This document shows, piece by piece, positions 29,931 through 33,561 of a stretch of DNA of 33,561 nucleotides. Within the stretch, counting starts at the first letter, position 1. The number at the start of each line of letters is the position of its first letter. Below the pieces are notes generated by a model. It worked only from the letters and a program-made list of their open reading frames with translations, did not search any database and was not told the DNA's origin. The position numbers were made by a program, and so were the translations under genes. The DNA comes from Clostridia bacterium (lineage in GTDB: Bacteria > Bacillota > Clostridia > Oscillospirales > Acutalibacteraceae), in contig CAAGBN010000043.1 of the NCBI GenBank assembly GCA_900768075.1, positions 1 through 33,561 of the forward strand. Reading direction: 5' to 3'.

Positions 29931-30290
29931 GCCGAGTGTTCGTAAGGACACTCGGCAATTTTATTCGCCATACGGCGAGTGATATTGCTTCGCAGTTTTA
30001 TTGTGCTTTGCACAGTGTTATTGTCCTTCGGACAGTTTTAGCGAATAAAATAAAACTGAAGCCGTAAGGCTTCAATACCACTTTTGATTTATCAAAAATA
30101 TCACTGCAAATTTTAATTTGCAATATCACTTATACACACCGAAGAATATATTTTCAGATTAATATAATTGCTTTTAATGCATATAACCCACTATGACACT
30201 TTCAAACCGAAAGTGTCTCTTCTTATATAAAAAATCGGGAGCACTTTATTACAAAGTGTCTCCCGATAATTATATCTGTCCTTAGCAACC
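29931..30290 (+). repeat. Structured linker-hairpin array element, copy 2
   Basis: It starts with the hairpin GCCGAGTGT/ACACTCGGC (29931-29956, loop with CGTAAGG). Palindromes CGCCATACGGCG (29966-29977), GCTTCGC, GTGCTTTGCAC, GTCCTTCGGAC, GAAGCCGTAAGGCTTC (30058-30073), TTTGATTTATCAAA and GCAAATTTTAATTTGC (30106-30121) follow. Linkers are AGTGATATT, AGTTTTATT and AGTGTTATT in the first half and AATAAAACT, AATACCACT and AATATCACT in the second. It ends with hairpins GACACTTTC/GAAAGTGTC and 30234-30267, then TGTCCTTAGCAACC (30277-30290). It fills the gap between NhaC and trmO; no gene is present. Confidence 0.85.
30229..30267 (-). terminator. Intrinsic terminator of the NhaC-type gene
   Basis: ATCGGGAG-CACTTT (30234-30247) pairs with AAAGTG-T-CTCCCGAT (30253-30267, one bulge). 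On the minus strand it is followed by TTTTTT. It doubles as the distal hairpin of the array element. Confidence 0.75.
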
Positions 30291-30322
30291 CCGCGCATTT
30301 TAATCAAGCGGTTAATTTTAAA

Positions 30323-31639
30323 TTATTTAGCCTTTTTCTTCTCAGGGATAAGGAATATAAACACAAGTGAGCTTGCAAGAAGCATCATGGGATAATAAAG
30401 ATTCTTAATAATATCAAAAGCTGAAAGCTGATAGCCGAGAGTGTTTACAACTGAAAGTGCAACGAGAATCTGTGCACCGTAGGGAAGCACGCCCTGGAAA
30501 ATACATGAGAAAGTATCAAGGATTGATGCAGTCTTTCTTGGAGATATATCAAAATCCTTTGCCATTTCACTTGCAATAGGATTAGCCATAACAATAGCAA
30601 CAGTGTTGTTAGCTGTGGCAATGTCCATAAGACCAACTAAAAGACCTATACCAAGCTGACCGCTTTTTCTGCCCTTGAATATACGGCGGATACCACTGAG
30701 AAGTGCCTCAAAGCCACCGTTGAATCTGATAAGTGCACAAAGTGCAGCTACGAGAATTGCAACCATTGAAGTCTCAAACATACCCGATGCACCGCTGCCC
30801 ATACCTGCAAGAAGGTCTGAGAAGCCTGTAGCACCTGTTGCAAGCATAATAACGCTACCTGACAGGATACCGATAATAAGTGTAAGAAATACATTCACAC
30901 CGAAAATACCGCTGAGAAGCACCAATACATAAGGTATAATCTGAATCATATCGTATTCTTTATTGATTGTATCTGCAATATCTGACTTCATTGAAAGGGC
31001 GATAATCAGGCCGAGAGTTACAAGAGCGGCAGGTACAACAACTGCGAAGTTAGTGCGGAATTTATCCTTCATTTCACAGCCCTGACCGTTACAGGCAGCA
31101 ATAGTAGTGTCTGAAATAAATGAAAGGTTATCACCAAACATTGCACCGCCTACAACAGTACCGACACAAAGAGCAAGTGAGAAGCCTGAGCCCTCTGATA
31201 TAGCAACAGCTATAGGAGTAATAAGGGTAATAGTACCAACTGAGGTACCCATAGCAGTTGAAACAAAGCAGCTGACTACAAAAAGCACCACAACAGCAAA
31301 CTTAGCAGGTGTAACAGAAAGCATAAAATAAGCAACACTTTCAGCAGAGCTTCTGCCAACAACGCCTACAAAGATACCGGCGAGCATAAAAATAAGCAGC
31401 ATAGTGATGATATTTTTATCACCGACGCCCTCGCCCATAATTTCAAACTTTTTATCGAGCTTTACGCCCTTTGTCTGAAGGACTGCTACAAGTAAGGCGA
31501 GTAAAAAGGCAACTATTACAGGTACGCTGTAAAAGCCCATAAGTATTTTCATTACATATTCGAAAACGATACCTAAAGTCAGGTAGAATGCAACAAATAC
31601 ACCGATTGGTATAAGTGCTAATGGATTAGATTTTTTCAT
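30323..31639 (-). CDS. NhaC-family Na+/H+ antiporter-like transporter
   Basis: This 438-aa polytopic membrane protein has about 10-12 predicted TM helices, beginning with NPLALIPIGVFVAFYLTLGI. The family's signature region is present: AMGTSVGTITLITPIA (about 128-143), GGAMFGDNLSFISDTTIAA (about 162-180) and ATANNTVAIV in the second half. NhaC/ArcD-related proteins exchange Na+ and H+, or sometimes carboxylate or amino-acid substrates (malate/lactate MleN type), so the substrate is uncertain. The ribosome site GAGAGTG is modest. It has a strong promoter upstream and a terminator downstream, so it is a single-gene unit. Confidence 0.88.
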   Translation of the reverse strand: MKKSNPLALIPIGVFVAFYLTLGIVFEYVMKILMGFYSVPVIVAFLLALLVAVLQTKGVKLDKKFEIMGEGVGDKNIITMLLIFMLAGIFVGVVGRSSAESVAYFMLSVTPAKFAVVVLFVVSCFVSTAMGTSVGTITLITPIAVAISEGSGFSLALCVGTVVGGAMFGDNLSFISDTTIAACNGQGCEMKDKFRTNFAVVVPAALVTLGLIIALSMKSDIADTINKEYDMIQIIPYVLVLLSGIFGVNVFLTLIIGILSGSVIMLATGATGFSDLLAGMGSGASGMFETSMVAILVAALCALIRFNGGFEALLSGIRRIFKGRKSGQLGIGLLVGLMDIATANNTVAIVMANPIASEMAKDFDISPRKTASILDTFSCIFQGVLPYGAQILVALSVVNTLGYQLSAFDIIKNLYYPMMLLASSLVFIFLIPEKKKAK

Positions 31640-31673
31640 TTGTTCACTCTCTTTTCATTATAATTCAGTGGAT

Positions 31674-31702
31674 ATTATAGCATAAAAGAAAGTTTATTTC
31701 AA
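31674..31702 (-). promoter_or_regulatory. Sigma-A promoter of the NhaC-type gene
   Basis: On the minus strand, TTGAAA (31702-31697), a 17-nt spacer ending TGC, and TATAAT (31679-31674), about 35 nt before the ATG. Confidence 0.75.
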
Positions 31703-31808
31703 CCATTAAGCGATATGTTTGTGGGACGCGGGTTAATGTGGCGGTGGTGGGAAGTGAGATGCCGCCAAAGAAAAAGTCACTGTAAAACAAATTAACTCTA
31801 TAACAAGA

Positions 31809-31837
31809 ATGCAGATAGCTCACTTCACTACCTGCAT
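31809..31837 (-). terminator. Weak terminator hairpin of the LRR gene
   Basis: On the minus strand, ATGCAGGTAG (31837-31828) pairs with CTATCTGCAT (31818-31809, one G-U), followed by the poor T-run TCTTGTT. Confidence 0.5.
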
Positions 31838-31847
31838 ATAATTAATA

Positions 31848-32993
31848 CTAAAAAATATTTTTAAACCACTCGATAATATTATTAATGAAATCCATTACCA
31901 TTTCAAAAAACTCTGTGATTAAATTTTTATCATTTTTACTCTCACTATTATCCTCAGTAGCAGATTGGTCATTTTCTTCTTTCTCTTCAGAATCTTCAGT
32001 CGGTGGAACAACCTCTTCATCGGTATAATCTGCAGTAATATTAATATATTCAATGCTGTTTTCAATACAATACTTTTCCTGAACAGATTCAGCTAAACAA
32101 TAATATACAGCAATCGAATCCCCAAACTGATTATTCGCATAATCCCAAAATTGATTTGCATTTTCAAATGTAACACCTAAAATATCCTTTGCTGATTCAA
32201 CATAGCATTCATCTTTTGTCTTGCTTTCACCTTTTATTACAGATTCAATCAATCTATTTTGTGCTGACATATTAACATCAACAAACTTTGAAGCAAATTC
32301 AGTATTCATAAATTTACCACGTATTGTTGAAGGTTCAGCGTATACATCCGTCGACTTGTTAACTACTTTTTTTACTTTTGGTGAGTTTGTTAAATATATT
32401 GATGAACCACCAAACAATTCGATGTTTTCCGGAACATACATTTCTTCAATTGTATATGTCAGAAAAGAAGTAGAATCAATAGCGATCATATCAGGTATTA
32501 TAACTTTCTTCAAACTCGTAGTACCAAAAGCTTGTTCCCCAATAAACATAACACTATCAGGTATATTAATCAATTCAAGTGAGGTACACCATTTGAAAGC
32601 CCAGATACCTATAGCAAGAAGCGATTCAGGTAATACTACATTAGTTACATTAGTAAGACCATTAAATGAACCTGAACTAATATAAGTAATTCCTTCTTCA
32701 ACAACAATTTTAGTTATTTTATCATAAAGATCAAGCCAAGGAGTTTCATATAAAGTTACAGATTCATTATTAAACTCATCAAAAACAGGCATCCCTCCAT
32801 TACCGCTAACCGACAAAACACCTGTTTTCTCATCAAATGTCCAGCTAAAATTCTCTGCAGGTGTACTACAAACTTCCTCAAGTTTAATCCAATCATCTTC
32901 AGAAAGAGAATATGCGCTACTAATAATAGAAAAAGTACCAATCATAATAATTGAAAGTATAAGTGAAAAAATACGTACATAGCTTTTTTTCAT
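31848..32993 (-). CDS. Secreted BspA-like leucine-rich repeat protein
   Basis: This 381-aa protein has an N-terminal signal peptide (about 1-27, IFSLILSIIMIGTFSIISSA). The region at about 48-95 (FSWTFDEKTGVLSVSGNG) is the capping motif that precedes BspA-type LRR_5 repeats. Three or four repeats follow (about 95-180: ITYISSGSFNGL, LLAIGIWAFKWC, VMFIGEQAFGTTSL). The second half is unrecognised, then an acidic Glu/Ser/Asn-rich linker (about 320-355) leads to a C-terminal amphipathic helix (ITEFFEMVMDFINNIIEWF). The gene is more AT-rich than its neighbours. It is the only one here ending in TAG, with TAA two codons further. BspA-like proteins usually mediate adhesion or surface binding. Confidence 0.85.
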   Translation of the reverse strand: MKKSYVRIFSLILSIIMIGTFSIISSAYSLSEDDWIKLEEVCSTPAENFSWTFDEKTGVLSVSGNGGMPVFDEFNNESVTLYETPWLDLYDKITKIVVEEGITYISSGSFNGLTNVTNVVLPESLLAIGIWAFKWCTSLELINIPDSVMFIGEQAFGTTSLKKVIIPDMIAIDSTSFLTYTIEEMYVPENIELFGGSSIYLTNSPKVKKVVNKSTDVYAEPSTIRGKFMNTEFASKFVDVNMSAQNRLIESVIKGESKTKDECYVESAKDILGVTFENANQFWDYANNQFGDSIAVYYCLAESVQEKYCIENSIEYINITADYTDEEVVPPTEDSEEKEENDQSATEDNSESKNDKNLITEFFEMVMDFINNIIEWFKNIF

Positions 32994-33026
32994 AATAAAT
33001 ACACCTCTAATAATATGGTATTTTAT

Positions 33027-33055
33027 AGTATATCATTTACTATATTAATTTGCAA
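33027..33055 (-). promoter_or_regulatory. Sigma-A promoter of the LRR gene
   Basis: On the minus strand, TTGCAA (33055-33050), a 17-nt spacer and TATACT (33032-33027), about 33 nt before the ATG. Confidence 0.65.
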
Positions 33056-33060
33056 GTGTT

Positions 33061-33310
33061 TATTATCTCGAACCTATGACACCAACTCTTGCGGTGCCCA
33101 ACTGACGCCGACTTGTTGTGCTCAGAAGAAAGAAGCGATTGTCGGTCAGAAATATGGTCGTCTCACTCGCTTGTAGCGCTTCGTGATACTCCCTATTTCT
33201 TCCTGTTCATCGCACCCCTGCATCGTCCACAGGACGCGGGGCACGATGAACCAGCCGCTAGTTACATCTGTTGAAACACAGTTTCACAACTTTAATTCAT
33301 ATTTAAAGAG
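33061..33310. other. Intergenic stretch with a tRNA T-arm-like fragment
   Basis: No convincing gene. CTCGAACCTATGACACC (33067-33083) matches the T-arm part of the nearby tRNA-Asn (33366-33382) at 16 of 17 bases, in the same orientation. The rest is unlike its surroundings, with higher GC, and contains GACGCGGGGCACGATGAACC. I see no ribosome site or domain in the short plus-strand frame at 33089-33274. Confidence 0.35.
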
Positions 33311-33317
33311 CAAAAAG

Positions 33318-33343
33318 AAAAACCACTCAATTTGAGTGGTTTT
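33318..33343 (-). terminator. Terminator of the rRNA/tRNA operon
   Basis: On the minus strand, AAAACCACTCA pairs with TGAGTGGTTTT, then TCTTTTTG, directly after the tRNA 3' end. Confidence 0.8.
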
Positions 33344-33348
33344 CTTTT

Positions 33349-33424
33349 TGGCGCCTCAAACAGGACTCGAACCTGTGACACCGCGGTTAACAGCCGCGTG
33401 CTCTACCGACTGAGCTATTAAGGC
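33349..33424 (-). tRNA. tRNA-Asn (GTT)
   Basis: This 76-nt tRNA on the minus strand has acceptor GCCTTAA/TTGAGGC, D-arm with AGCTCAGTCGGTAGAGC, anticodon stem CGCGG/CCGCG with loop CTGTTAA (anticodon GTT), T-arm CAGGTTCGAGTCCTG and an encoded CCA end. It follows the 5S gene in the same direction, as the last gene of the rRNA operon. Confidence 0.96.
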
Positions 33425-33460
33425 AAAGTATTGTACCACCCTAGTGTTACCTAAGGTGGT

Positions 33461-33561
<101 letters not shown>

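Noticed and set aside
33089..33274. 61-aa ORF beside the rRNA operon
   Set aside because: No ribosome site, no domain, low-complexity Ser/Arg composition; looks like chance coding near RNA genes.

Overview
The window looks like chromosomal DNA from an anaerobic Clostridia bacterium (Firmicutes), probably a gut Oscillospirales/Ruminococcaceae relative. This is inferred from strong AGGAGG-type ribosome sites, near-consensus sigma-A promoters (many with an extended TGn -10), pyruvate phosphate dikinase, a Clostridium symbiosum-type glutamate dehydrogenase, indolepyruvate:ferredoxin oxidoreductase and BspA-like secreted proteins. No plasmid, phage or transposase gene is visible. The right end stops inside a 5S rRNA gene, as a draft contig broken at an rRNA operon would. 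The left end cuts a ppdK gene that carries an in-frame TAG.

Layout: ppdK 5' end (1-437, -); lipoprotein plus ABC ATPase and large FtsX-type permease (752-5634, +); iolJ and iolC, two late steps of inositol catabolism (5701-7762, +); a block of hairpin repeats (7763-8340); an anti-sigma/ECF sigma pair (8342-9767, -); glutamate dehydrogenase (10040-11383, -); a region bounded by inverted repeats (11699-13635) holding a secreted metallophosphoesterase with an elaborate leader RNA; lacZ (13718-16858, +); a membrane-anchored alpha/beta hydrolase (17125-17964, +); a five-gene aryl-acid cluster paaK-iorA-iorB-paaK-ACT (18393-23907, +); a GH30 glycosidase (23985-25424, +); a cytidylyltransferase/SDR/AraD operon (25551-28013, +); an Fn3-PepSY secreted protein and TrmO (28198-29853, -); an NhaC-type antiporter (30323-31639, -); a BspA-like LRR protein (31848-32993, -); and the tail of an rRNA operon, 5S then tRNA-Asn (33349-33561, -).

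Metabolically, the aryl-acid cluster can convert arylpyruvates (from aromatic amino acid transamination) to arylacetyl-CoA, reduced ferredoxin and aryl acids. Glutamate dehydrogenase can recycle the glutamate produced by transamination. LacZ, GH30, AraD, IolC and IolJ feed sugars and polyols into glycolysis, where PPDK works at the pyruvate/PEP node.

The intergenic DNA is the most unusual part. At least five families of hairpin-rich repeats occur. Two ~310-360 bp elements (11864-12175 and 29931-30290) align unit by unit as short palindromes separated by 9-nt linkers. Four double-hairpin elements sit directly after stop codons and keep a loop motif while their stems covary. Another double-hairpin pair (7763 and 17048) also covaries. 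An 89-bp sequence at 18032-18120 folds into a nearly fully paired four-way cloverleaf. Upstream of the metallophosphoesterase, a promoter places transcription start on the first base of a 15-bp stem. That stem encloses two helices and a possible pseudoknot, and mutually exclusive antiterminator and terminator hairpins follow. This has the form of a riboswitch or attenuator, and I do not recognise it as a known class.
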